Made by a program: the position numbers and the translations under genes. A stretch of DNA of 64,000 nucleotides, from the NCBI GenBank assembly GCA_002633005.1, contig NMRA01000122.1:62255-126254 (forward strand). The letters are read 5' to 3'. The notes beneath the pieces were generated by a model. It did not search any database and had not been told where the DNA came from. It worked only from the letters and a program-made list of their open reading frames with translations. This DNA is from Phoronis australis (Eukaryota; Phoronida; Phoronidae). Shown here piece by piece: positions 12,226 to 27,619 of this stretch (position 1 is the stretch's first letter; each line of letters starts with the position of its first letter).

Positions 12226-13139
12226 GACTTTTCATCGGGAGGGCTTTTCTGCGAAAATTCCCAATATAGAAGACGGGAGTGGTGCTTATTGTGGGTAGGA
12301 AGACGGTCACTGCTGAGGTCGGAACCAGGGCTCCTTAGGAGGCCTACTGAACACCGCGCGAGTACCGCAAGACTTTGCTGAGAGAGTGAGAGTATAGCCT
12401 ACCCGCAATTTCTGGTACTGTGCGAATACATGTACGGTCACCTTGTCAATGTAAATGCCCCCGGTTTATTCCTTGTATAGACCTAACTTGCTAGGGTTTA
12501 TTTTGAGACAGACTCAGTCGCCAACAAACCTCAGCGCCCGCCACAACCCCCCTTACTAGGGCCAAACAATTATTCGGAAAACGAGTTGCATCTTTTTTAA
12601 TAAACACATTACATCAGTGTACACTGTATGATTATTGCGCAAAAAAAATATTATACACCAGTCAAATTCAAGTTACAAACTTGTTGTGGAGTATAATTTT
12701 GGCATGGCAGGTGAAGTAAAACAATGCACGTCGATTTCCCTGGATACCAGGGTCACGCGGTAATACAATATTTTCCTTATCATATCAAAGCATGTCGTAG
12801 AGTAAAGCCGCTAGTTACATAAAAATCAGCTATAGAACTTCGCTTTTCCACGGTGGGTCTGATTTCAAAGTGCTAGTGGCTACAGCCGCGGAGACTGAAT
12901 AATGAGTTTGGACCCCAAAACGCGTAGCGCACAATTGAACTCTGTGCGACTTGCCGATGAGCCACAAAAACTCGAAATGCGTTGGGTTTTGTGATTACAG
13001 CAAATCGCAATGCAAAGAACTTGTACTTTTCCCCCATTTTTTAAGTATTACTTGCGTTTGCTGGCGGTGCCGTTTTCGTTTGTTAATTTTATATTTTGAT
13101 CCTGTCCAGGGGGGGTTAAACCTGATCCCCCTGTAGATC
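12226..13139. other. No gene seen
   Basis: No open frame with recognisable protein features. Its right edge (13101-13139) carries G-runs and a GATCCCCCTGTAGATC end that resembles another transposon terminus abutting the next element. Confidence 0.5.
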
Positions 13140-14285
13140 CATAGGCGGATGTAAGGGGGCCAGGCCCCCCCCCCTTGGCTGCCGCAAAAACATAAAACAG
13201 CAAGAGCGTAGGGAAATGTTGAGTTTATTAATTAACCCCGGAAATTAAAATTATACGGATGAAACAAGATTTAAATGTGTGCATTTTTTAGGGGGGGGGG
13301 GGTCTCAGATCCAATTTCAAGTGTCAAATTTGGAACACGGCGCAATGGTAACGGAACTATGGCTAAGTATAGGCTCTCCCGCAATATCCAAGGCGACCGG
13401 CAGTAGCGCTGCGCACTACGACTCCGTTTCCGTCGTCTGCTCCATTGCGCAATGAAATAAATTACTTCATTTTTAAAGAAAATGGAACCTGAGTGACGAT
13501 GAAAACACAGAAGTTGCTGATAAGATGTGAATTTTAATCGAAGCCTTAGTGAATCACTCAGAAACTCATTCTCTCTTTGTCAAACCTTAACTAAAGACGA
13601 TTTCCAAAGATATCCCGTCATTATTGCCAACACGAAAAACGGATTTGGTCTATTAGGCAATTGAAGACTATTTTAAATACAACAAATTTGTTACGAACCG
13701 ATTGCACAAAATATAAAACGTGTAATAAGCATTACAAAAAGAAGTAGGTTTCGCGCGCAAACGCTGTGGACCATAAACAAGTAGCTCTCTTAGTTTCATA
13801 TTAGGAATTAAATCGTGGTGGAGCAGTGGTAAAGCACGTGCGCTCTATCCGCCAGGTCGTGAGTTCGAGTCTGTGGCGCTTGCAGTTTTTCCTGTTTGAC
13901 ACTTTCTCCGTTTTTTTTTGTTTTTTTGTTTTTTTTTAAATTTTTTTTGTTGCCTTTTTCTCAACACTTCGGGAATAAAGGCAGTCAATATGAGTAGGAG
14001 TGAAATCGTGGTGGCCGGAGTAGTGGTTAAGCACGCGCGCTGTATATCCGCCGGGTCGTGAGTTCGAGTCTGTGGTATATCCAATTTTTCTTGTTTGACA
14101 CGTTCTCCGTGTTTTGCCTTTTTTTCTTGGGTAATACTTCAGGAATCAAGGAAAATGCTTGATTTTTAGAGGAAACAGAAACCTCCCTCTATTCGGTGCT
14201 ATGCGCATCTACAATCGTGGTTTGCGCAAATGCTTACAGACAAAATGTTGCCCTCCCCCCTTGTGATATCATAGATCCGCCACTG
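13140..14285 (+). mobile_element. Non-autonomous DNA transposon, copy 1 (5-bp TSD)
   Basis: The left end is CATAGGCGGATG and the right end, read inward, is CAGTGGCGGATC. AGATC flanks both sides (13135-13139 and 14286-14290), giving a 5-bp target-site duplication. Both ends carry G/C runs just inside the terminus. There is no transposase frame, so the element is non-autonomous. The GGCGGATC-type terminus is hAT-like, and a 5-bp duplication fits the short-duplication hAT groups, but Transib-type enzymes also give 5 bp. The interior contains two tandem tRNA-like segments (separate entry). The same family occurs at 17606-18524 (opposite strand), 11676-11936 and 14741-14960. Confidence 0.8.
13812..14077 (+). 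repeat. Tandem pair of tRNA-like (pol III promoter) segments
   Basis: Two copies, starting at 13812 and 14005 (period about 193 bp), each carry a box-A-like 'GTGG..GAG..GTGGT.AAGCAC' and a box-B-like 'GTGAGTTCGAGTC'. The spacing between them is about 30-45 bases, as in tRNA genes. Each is followed by a T-rich tract. This looks like a tRNA-derived SINE that was captured by the DNA transposon and then duplicated. The element copy on the opposite strand has only one (17806-17868). Confidence 0.6.
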
Positions 14286-14592
14286 AGATCCGTCAAAAAT
14301 GACTGTGAGTATCAAAACTGTATATGAGGTTTGCGAAGTGGATCACGCCGGATTAGGCCTAGCAAACTGCCACTACCTAGTCATGAGCCGCCCCTGTGAC
14401 ATGATATTTGCCCGGCCTGCATGATGTCCTTTTTAGACTGTACTAGGCCTCCTTATACCTGTTTGTAACTTGAAATAGTCTTCCTTTAATGTTTATTGTA
14501 TCGATAACCAGAAGGCCTACTTGTGCTAATATTTTGTTGTTGTCTCTACTCGAATAGGCCTACACTGATGTGTTTCTTGGCTGTCTCGCCAT

Positions 14593-15164
14593 CAGGGCCC
14601 GGTCTCTAATCTTTGTACTCGAAACGCCGAACTCCATATTTTGGCCGGCAATTTCTCTGCTTCTTTTGTGCGAACTTAAGATAATTGGTTATAAGACTGT
14701 GCTCGAATACATTATAGTTTATGCATAGGAGTTTCTAGTNTCAAATTTGGAACACGGCGCAATGGTAACGGAACTATGACTAAGTATAGGCTCTCCCGCA
14801 ATATCCCAGGCGACCGGCAGTAGCGCTGCGCACTACGACTCCGTTTCCGTCGTCTGCTCCATTGCGCAATGAAATAAATTACTTCATTTTTAAAGAAAAT
14901 GGAACCTGAGTGACGATGAAAACACAGAAGCTGCTGATAAGATGTGAATTTTAATCGAAATTTCGAGTTCAAACTCTAACTTATTGCTTTAATATTGGGT
15001 TTACAAACTATGAACTAAGGGCAATAAACTATCTACGTAAGTTATTGTGTACTCGAGCATAGAATAATAGACACTTATTTTCAGTTCGCCCAAAAGTAGA
15101 GTAGAAAATGCCAAACCTAATTTCGAGTTCCATTTTAAGTAAAAAGATTGGAGACCGGGCCCTG
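14593..15164. mobile_element. Fold-back element with CAGGGCCCGGTCTC ends
   Basis: The left end reads CAGGGCCCGGTCTCTAATCT and the right end, inverted, CAGGGCCCGGTCTCCAATCT. The terminal similarity continues less perfectly through 'ACTCGAAA'. The CAGGG start is hAT-like. I could not match an 8-bp target duplication ('CTCGCCAT' against 'GTGACTGC'). The interior is interrupted at 14740 by a single N and a fragment of another transposon family. A diverged relative lies at about 890-1210. Confidence 0.6.
14741..14960 (+). repeat. Internal fragment of the 13140 element family
   Basis: About 220 bp is nearly identical to 13325-13545, with only about three differences, but has neither terminal repeat. 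It begins right after the single N at 14740 and sits inside the fold-back element 14593-15164. A fragment without ends, abutting an ambiguous base, is a candidate assembly artefact. A genuine conversion or insertion of a fragment is the alternative. Confidence 0.75.
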
Positions 15165-17605
15165 GTGACTGCCGTTAGTATTTACGCAAACACCTATGAG
15201 TGCGACATCTTTTGTAGCAGATAGAAACTATTTGGGACTGTTTTCATCCATTGCCTGGAAACAAAACATTGGGGTACAGCTAAAAGTTGACCCTTGCGTC
15301 GTTTCGAACAGAAGAAATTTGAAAAAAACTAACTGATGAGTATATTAAATTGAAAACGTGAGCACATAATTAACTTTGAAAATAAATTTTGTACATAGAA
15401 TTATAACTACATTTATTTGTGATCCACATATCTTATTAGAATTTTACAAGTCTAATGTTTATCAAGCACCAGGCGCCTGTGACGTCACTTAGTAGTCAGC
15501 CATATTCGAAATTCTCAATTCATTCTGTTCGGAGTCTGTGCTGTCAGTTGTGCATGTTTGCTGTGGTATTTGTTGAACTAGAAGATATCAAAAGGTTTGT
15601 GCCGCCTCCGAGTTTCTGTCAGAATATAACTTCTATTCTTGTAATGCAGCCGGTGAATTTTTGTTTTTTGTTTGCGACTTCGTGTTTGTTTTTCTCACTA
15701 ATCCAGAAATGCAGAATCACTTGTGAGCTTGTGTTGTACCGTGGCTTGTGTCTCCCACTTGGCATTGCCACTGGTTGGTTATAAGTGATCCTTGATTTAG
15801 ACAACCTGTTTTATCCATTGTCTAGTTCTCAAAATCAGGGGCGTCTACATGAGGCTAATAGTCTTGACTTGGACAATCCGCTTGACGTGATTTTCTCATG
15901 TCAAAATACGACTTGACGAAATTCACGTGCCTCCCAATGAGAAATGAGTGGTGCATTTCGTAGTGTTTCTTTTGTTGCGGACGTGACATTTTGACTTTTT
16001 AAACCCCCACAAAACATAGGCTGATGCGCCTCTTCATCTTAAAGTTATGAGAATTCTGAAGAAGACAGGGATTGCTGTTTCACATAAGTCGAAAAGATGA
16101 GTCAGTTAACAAGTTTAATCATTGGGAGTATTGTAGTTGGTTCTATTGCTGTGTGTGAATTTGGAATTGAGTTTAATCTTAAGATTGCTTATATGTAAGC
16201 TTCATTAAAGAATTTGTGTTAAAGTTTTTGTACAGTGTAAAGAATTTTTCTTACTATTGACCGAACGATCACCCATATTCTCCGCTACCGCAACTTATGT
16301 GACCACAGAATTGCAGAACTATATAGCCGTATTTACACAGGAGACAGCTGTCATGGAGCAGCTAATTGGCGCAAGTGTGTGTGTGTGTGTAAACATGGCT
16401 GACACTGCGGTGGCCATATTTGACCCTGGTGTAAGAGGTAGAATAAATTGTACTCTCTCAGTTGCTCCAGTTTCAACTACAGTACATATATCTAAACACG
16501 AACTGGGGCAAGGTAGAAGGAATCATATCTCTGTTACGCTTGCGCAGTTGCATATATACAGGTGATTCGCTAGCATACCACGTGGTGCAGACATGAGCAT
16601 GTGCAGAGAGCCTTTGTATGACTTAAGCTGATCCAGTTTGCGACCTAATGTGTAAAGGTGACTAAAGTGCAGCAAATCATGACGCAATAACTCGTGACAA
16701 CTCTTTCCCATGTAAAAATAGCTTTTGAATAATAACCAATTATTGTCAGTAGTTGGAAAAAACAATAAAGGTTTCTGGGCTAAAATTTACATTCAGCATG
16801 TGATTTGCTTTACGTGCAATTCGCTATTTACTTTGCCATGCATCTTAAAATCATTCATTGACAACCATGGTTTCTTACAGCCAAGGCCACAACTTCGTTG
16901 TCAAGTGGCCTATAATTTGCATAACAAAACTGAAAGAGCATGTATTGATATCTAATCTAAGATTTTTCATCATTGGGGACAGTATGCGTACATATTGTTT
17001 AGTAGAATTTACCAATCAGAAAGTAAATTGTTTGAATATTCCTATGACATGGCCTGTATGCCATTGTGTTGCTCATCTCTGAGAGACATGTGGTCAAGGG
17101 ACACAAATTTATACGTAATGAAACATGTATGATTGGGTTAGATTTTTAAACAGTGTAATTTATTGTTGGTTTTTCCGAGTTTAGAGCGCAAGTTTTTCTG
17201 AAAAACACAATCATGATCAGTGTTCTTCATACTTCAAAATTCATACAGGTCATGTTAATAAGCACTTCGAAAATTTAGACAGTGTGCAGCATGTGCACAT
17301 CATAGCAAACAAATGATACTTTTTGTTCAAAATGAAAAAATCAGTTGTGTCACGTGCCAATCAACAGGTTGCAGTGACCTGTTAAAACAGGTAATGGAGA
17401 ATACTGATTATGACATGTTGTCGCATCACATCCTAATATATGCCATGTACACTCGAAGATTTTCTGCAAATTGGGCTATACACCCTTGTCATTGTCATGT
17501 CATTATGCAGGCACATATTTGGTGGCTGTAAATGCCTTTAAATCCTTTCAACTCAAACAAATATTCCGGTAATCAAGATTACTATGTGATATGTCTCTTC
17601 AGTCG
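15165..17605. other. No supported gene
   Basis: The frame 15455-15784 (109 codons) is cysteine- and phenylalanine-rich without a recognisable domain. The interval precedes the first coding exon of the calcyphosin-like gene and could hold its promoter or 5' untranslated exon, but nothing in it demonstrates this. A short GTGT run lies at about 16373-16390. Confidence 0.35.
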
Positions 17606-18524
17606 CAGTGGCGGATCTAGGATATCACAAGGGGGGCCCAACATTTTGTCCGGCTGTAAGCATTTGCGCAAACCACGATTGTAATGTGCACAGCACCGAA
17701 TGTTTTTTCCTCTAAAAATCAAGCATTTTCCTTGATTTCTGGTGTATTATCCAAGAAAAAAAGGAAAAAAAAATGTGTCACACAGGAAAAATTGCAAGTT
17801 TCACAGACTTGAACTCACGACCTAGCTGTCAAGACACGCGTGCTTTACCACTACACCACCACGATTTTGCTAATAAACAGCAACTAAGAGACCTACTTGT
17901 TTATGGTCCACAGCGTTTGCGTGCGAAACCTACTTCCTTTTGTAATGCTTATTACACGTTTTATATTTTGTGCAATCGGTTCTTAGCAAATTTGTTGTAT
18001 TTAAAATAGTCTTAAAATGCCCAAAAGACCAAATCTGTTTTTCGTGTTGGCAATAATGTCGGGATTGCTTTGGAAATCGTCTTAAGTTAAGGTTTGACAA
18101 AGAGAGTATTGCGAGTTTCTGAGTGATTCACTAAGGCTTCGATTAAAATTCACATCTTACCAGCAGCTTCTGTTTTTTCATCATCTCTCAGGTTCCATTT
18201 TCTTTAAAAAAGGAAGTAAATTTTCTCCATTGCACAGTGGAGCAGACGACGGAAACGGAGTCGTAGTGCGCAGTGCCACTGCCGGTCGCCTGGGATATCG
18301 CGGGAGAGCCTACACTTAGCCATAGTTCCGTTACGAATGCGCCGTGTTCCGAATTTGACACTTGAAATTGGATCTGAGCCCCCCCCCAAACACTAAAACT
18401 GCACACATTTAAATCTTTTTTCATCCGTATAATTTTAATTACCGGGGCAAATTGATAAACTCAACATTTCCCTACGCTCTTGCTGTTTTATTTTTTTTTG
18501 CGGCAGCCCCTAAATCCGCCTATG
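17606..18524 (-). mobile_element. Non-autonomous DNA transposon, copy 2 (5-bp TSD)
   Basis: This is the same family as 13140-14285 in inverse orientation. The plus-strand left end is CAGTGGCGGATCTAGG and the right end CCGCCTATG. AGTCG flanks both sides (17601-17605 and 18525-18529), a second independent 5-bp target duplication. The interior matches copy 1 through the tRNA-like segment and the terminal-proximal region around 18240-18350. Confidence 0.8.
17806..17868 (-). repeat. Single tRNA-like segment inside transposon copy 2
   Basis: On the minus strand a box-A-like GTGGTGTAGTGGTAAAGCAC precedes a box-B-like GTGAGTTCAAGTC, equivalent to the segments at 13812 and 14005. Only one copy is present here, so the tandem state of copy 1 is derived or this copy lost one. 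Confidence 0.55.
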
Positions 18525-18869
18525 AGTCGTCAACAAAGTTTTTAGTTTACTTACATTACGTTCAAGTACTCTGGATCAAATGGAAGGGAAGGTGTTATGG
18601 GAAGGAAACTCGTTTGCCAGCCATGAGGAAAGTTGGCAGCAAATTGCATAGACAGGGTACCTGTGTGGATTACATTGTATGGTGTTCATCTTTATGCGAA
18701 CAATTTGAGAGTGTTTTATGTAATTCATTTCAAACTTTGATTTTGTAGAGTACTCTTGAGTTCTGAATAGTTGTAGAGACAGCAATAATAGTATAGACCG
18801 GTAGTGGGAAAGAATTGCTTCATTAACAGTTTGACAACATTCTTATGTGTTTATTACAGGTGAACACAA

Positions 18870-24688
<5,819 letters not shown>

Positions 24689-24721
24689 ACATACAGAAAT
24701 TTGTAATTTCATGCCTGTGTA

Positions 24722-24832
24722 GGTAATAGCCGGATATAATGCACCTGCAATTTGAGAAGTTGTTTTCTCCTCTAAATAATGGTCATCCAACTGTTTCTCA
24801 AAATGTGGGCACTTTATATCCGGCTATTGCCC
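24722..24832. mobile_element. Short fold-back element in the exon-B 3' untranslated region
   Basis: The left arm GGTAATAGCCGGATATAATG and the right arm, inverted GGCAATAGCCGGATATAAAG, continue through TTTGAGAA and GTTG to nearly the centre, giving a near full-length hairpin of about 110 bases. It lies between the exon-B stop (24688) and the downstream AATAAA (25023), so exon-B transcripts should contain the hairpin and exon-A transcripts should not. Confidence 0.75.
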
Positions 24833-25022
24833 ATGTATATATGTGTAACTTGCATATGCGTGCAGCATATTTCAAAACCTTTTTGTGTAATTCCATCCAA
24901 ATACCAGCTGGTGGCATGTGAAACTCGTTTTGCTAAAGCGTGATTTTATTCAGTGTTGTAACTTGTATGATTGTGCTGGTTATTTAGGAGTCTACTGTTT
25001 TACTGAACCAAGCAAGAAGGTG

Positions 25023-25028
25023 AATAAA
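25023..25028 (+). terminator. Candidate poly(A) signal for exon-B transcripts
   Basis: This is the first AATAAA after exon B, about 335 bases past its stop. A second, AAAATAAAG, lies near 25645, so the true end is not decided. Confidence 0.4.
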
Positions 25029-27136
25029 CTATCCGTTGAGTAGACTCACAGATACCTGGCTCAGTCATGTGTGTCATATCTTGACTTGCAGCTGTCGGGA
25101 GTTAAGAATGTTATATGGCCATAGGATTGAATCCCTTACTAAATCATCGAGGAATCTGACCTCAAGTCGTCTAGGTATAAGATAGGCAATATTTTTTGCT
25201 TTCTGTGCTAATTAATACGGTTTGATGAAATCTTTTTAGCATGGGATATCTGTTTTCAATGTTAATTTTTGGTTAATACACACTTTAAGCTCATCATATT
25301 TTTTATCTTACAGTTGGTCTTGTGATTGAATGTCAAGTTAGTATTCACAATTATTTTATGTTTCTATCTTTCTGGAACTGGTCTTAGAATTTACCCATTA
25401 TTGGAACTTGGCTCCTCTTCTGGAAGGTTTGTTTTTACAAATTTAATCTCCGTGGTATTCTGTAGCTTAGGTTTCCAAAGACCAACACAGTTCTGGAGAG
25501 ACAGCTTTACAATGAGTCATGAAAGGAGGTGACTAGTTTTCACCAGCCTAGTCAGCAATGACTGTTAATATTTGACCACTTACAACGTTTGCAGCTGAGG
25601 CAACTTTAAGTGAATTGTTGCAGCTGTTCATTTTATTTTTGTAAAATAAAGAGCTGTGTCTGTTTTGTTTCATCAATCATGTTGGGGCAGTTGACTGCAG
25701 TGTGATGGCTTGACAATGGTTTCACTGTCATTTTAATTGGTTTGCATTTCAATGTTATACATGGCCTTTGATTCGGAGCAGGAAAATTTAGACATCAATT
25801 TATAGTTATTTTCTATTTATGTATTTACAAAGCTAGACATTCCAGTTTTTGTTTTGTAATCATGGTACTTACTTGTGGTTCATGTACTTTGTACTTTTTA
25901 TCAAATAGGTACTTAAAGCAGCTGTAAGCCCTGAACTCCTATCCAGATCGGAGCTGTTACTTTAGACGACCTATGGCTAAGATTGGTTTTCACTTATTCC
26001 TTACTCAGATCAGAAGTGATTCCTGAGTTGGCAAAGAGTTGACAATTTGTTGCTCTTTGACATCATGCTCTTCTCATAAATTGACATTTCGTGACCAGTC
26101 ACCTTGCAGAGCCTGACCTCAGGTTCTTGTAACGAATTTTCATTTCTTTCCAAGCCCTGAAAGCACCTCCAGACTAAAGAACAATTTGAGACAATTGCAA
26201 TTTGTTTTATGTTGTGATGGAAGACAGGTTTATAGCTGCATAAAGTACTATGTTATTGCAAGCGATGTTGCAGTGTTGGCAAATTTCCAATTTTTAGCTT
26301 GAGCATTCCTGTCTCTTTTATATTTGTCATCTTATAGAATTGTTTTGGGATGAGAATGTATATATCTATGTTTATTGACATTTTAAACATTTTTTGTTTG
26401 TGGTATGCTGAGCTTACTACTAACATTTCGTCATTATCGTGAGAACAACGCCATTTTGGTCACAAATTAACCTTTGAGATAGGTCACATCAAAAATTGTG
26501 GACTTTGTATAATTTTATGAACAAGCCCTATGAAGCATTACAGCATTTGTAGTGACATGCAGCTGTTTCTGGCTCTGACGCCCATATTGCCTTGAACTAG
26601 AAATGAATGCTCATACATGTGAGTTTGATGTCAGAAAATATTCAGACATACTATTAAATAAATTTTGGACAGCATTATAATCATCATTGAACTCCAGTCA
26701 CAGTACAAGTATCAAATTTACAGGAGGTGCCTGAAATTTGTTTGGTGATGTACAAAATCGTACGAAGTCAACAGTGTGCCGTCGGGTAGCTGTTGACTGT
26801 AACACTGTGTTCTTCAATAGCCGATCAGTCGAAATACATTCCCCTAAACACCATCCATCTGATCTGTGTTCTTCAACTTCATCTTGGTTGCTGGAATCTT
26901 TCCATAACGACATCTCATCCACATATCAAGTATACTCCAAACTGTTCCCACTTGCACTATCCATAATACATCCCCATTATCTTATGCAGGACATCCAAGA
27001 AGGCCGGGTTCAAATCCGGTAGAGGGGGTATAAAGGGGTTGCTGTAATTGTAATGTCGCACTCCTATATTTGTCCCTTGTGAACTCTTGTATAAAATCCT
27101 GTCTGCAGCTAGCTAGGCCATTTTTCAGGCTTGTTC
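25029..27136. other. No supported gene
   Basis: AT-rich DNA without recognisable coding blocks. Its first part may be a longer 3' untranslated region of the calcyphosin-like gene. A box-B-like GGTTCAAATCC occurs near 27008 without a partner box A. Confidence 0.45.
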
Positions 27137-27150
27137 AAAGCAGAATAGAA

Positions 27151-27398
27151 TATAAATAAAAAAATAACTGCAGGCGGTCTGATACACGTTGTACCAGACA
27201 TGCGCAGGCCTCGCATGTGGGCCCAATGCACTGATCACCTGGAAATATTTTTATGCTTTATTAATATATGGTTAAAACCGAGCTGAGGAGCTAGAAACCT
27301 GGCTCAAGGGTTTAGCATTGTGACCTGGTGGGACTCGAACCCGCGACCTCAAGTAACGAAAGCGGGCACTTATCAACCAGGCCACACTGCCTTCTCTT
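27151..27398 (-). mobile_element. tRNA-derived SINE with 14-bp target duplication
   Basis: On the minus strand the element starts near 27398 with GGCAGTGTGGCCTGGTTGAT, a box-A-like stretch. It continues through 'GGTCGCGGGTTCGAGTCCCA' (box B) and ends at about 27151 in a T-rich tail. AAAGCAGAATAGAA flanks both sides exactly (27137-27150 and 27399-27412), a 14-bp target duplication typical of LINE-mobilised SINEs. The acceptor-stem ends do not pair, so it is not a tRNA gene. Confidence 0.85.
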
Positions 27399-27531
27399 AA
27401 AGCAGAATAGAACCAGCTACATGAATTAAATGGCTATGTTAGTGAATGCACAGATGAGGTTAAAAGAAATGTATTCTTTTTGCGAAAGACACGAAATCGA
27501 AATGGCTTTTTATTTATCTCTTGTTTGCGTG

Positions 27532-27610
27532 CTCGCTGGTTCCCTGCATACCGTTAGGTGGGGCGGTAGCTGGTGGCTGGGCTGAGCACCAGGCGCAGGG
27601 AACCAGCGAG
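27532..27610. mobile_element. ~80-bp fold-back element, copy 1 (9-bp TSD)
   Basis: CTCGCTGGTTCCCTGC at the left end and its exact inverse at the right end enclose about 47 bp. GTTTGCGTG flanks both sides (27523-27531 and 27611-27619), a 9-bp target duplication. A second copy lies at 32230-32309. The 9-bp duplication fits Mutator-like elements. Confidence 0.8.
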
Positions 27611-27619
27611 GTTTGCGTG

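Noticed and set aside
15455-15784. 109-codon frame upstream of the calcyphosin-like gene
   Set aside because: No domain, low-complexity hydrophobic composition and no splice logic connecting it to 18870.
27000-27030. GGGTTCAAATCCGG box-B-like word
   Set aside because: No box A at a tRNA-like distance and no folding; an isolated word.
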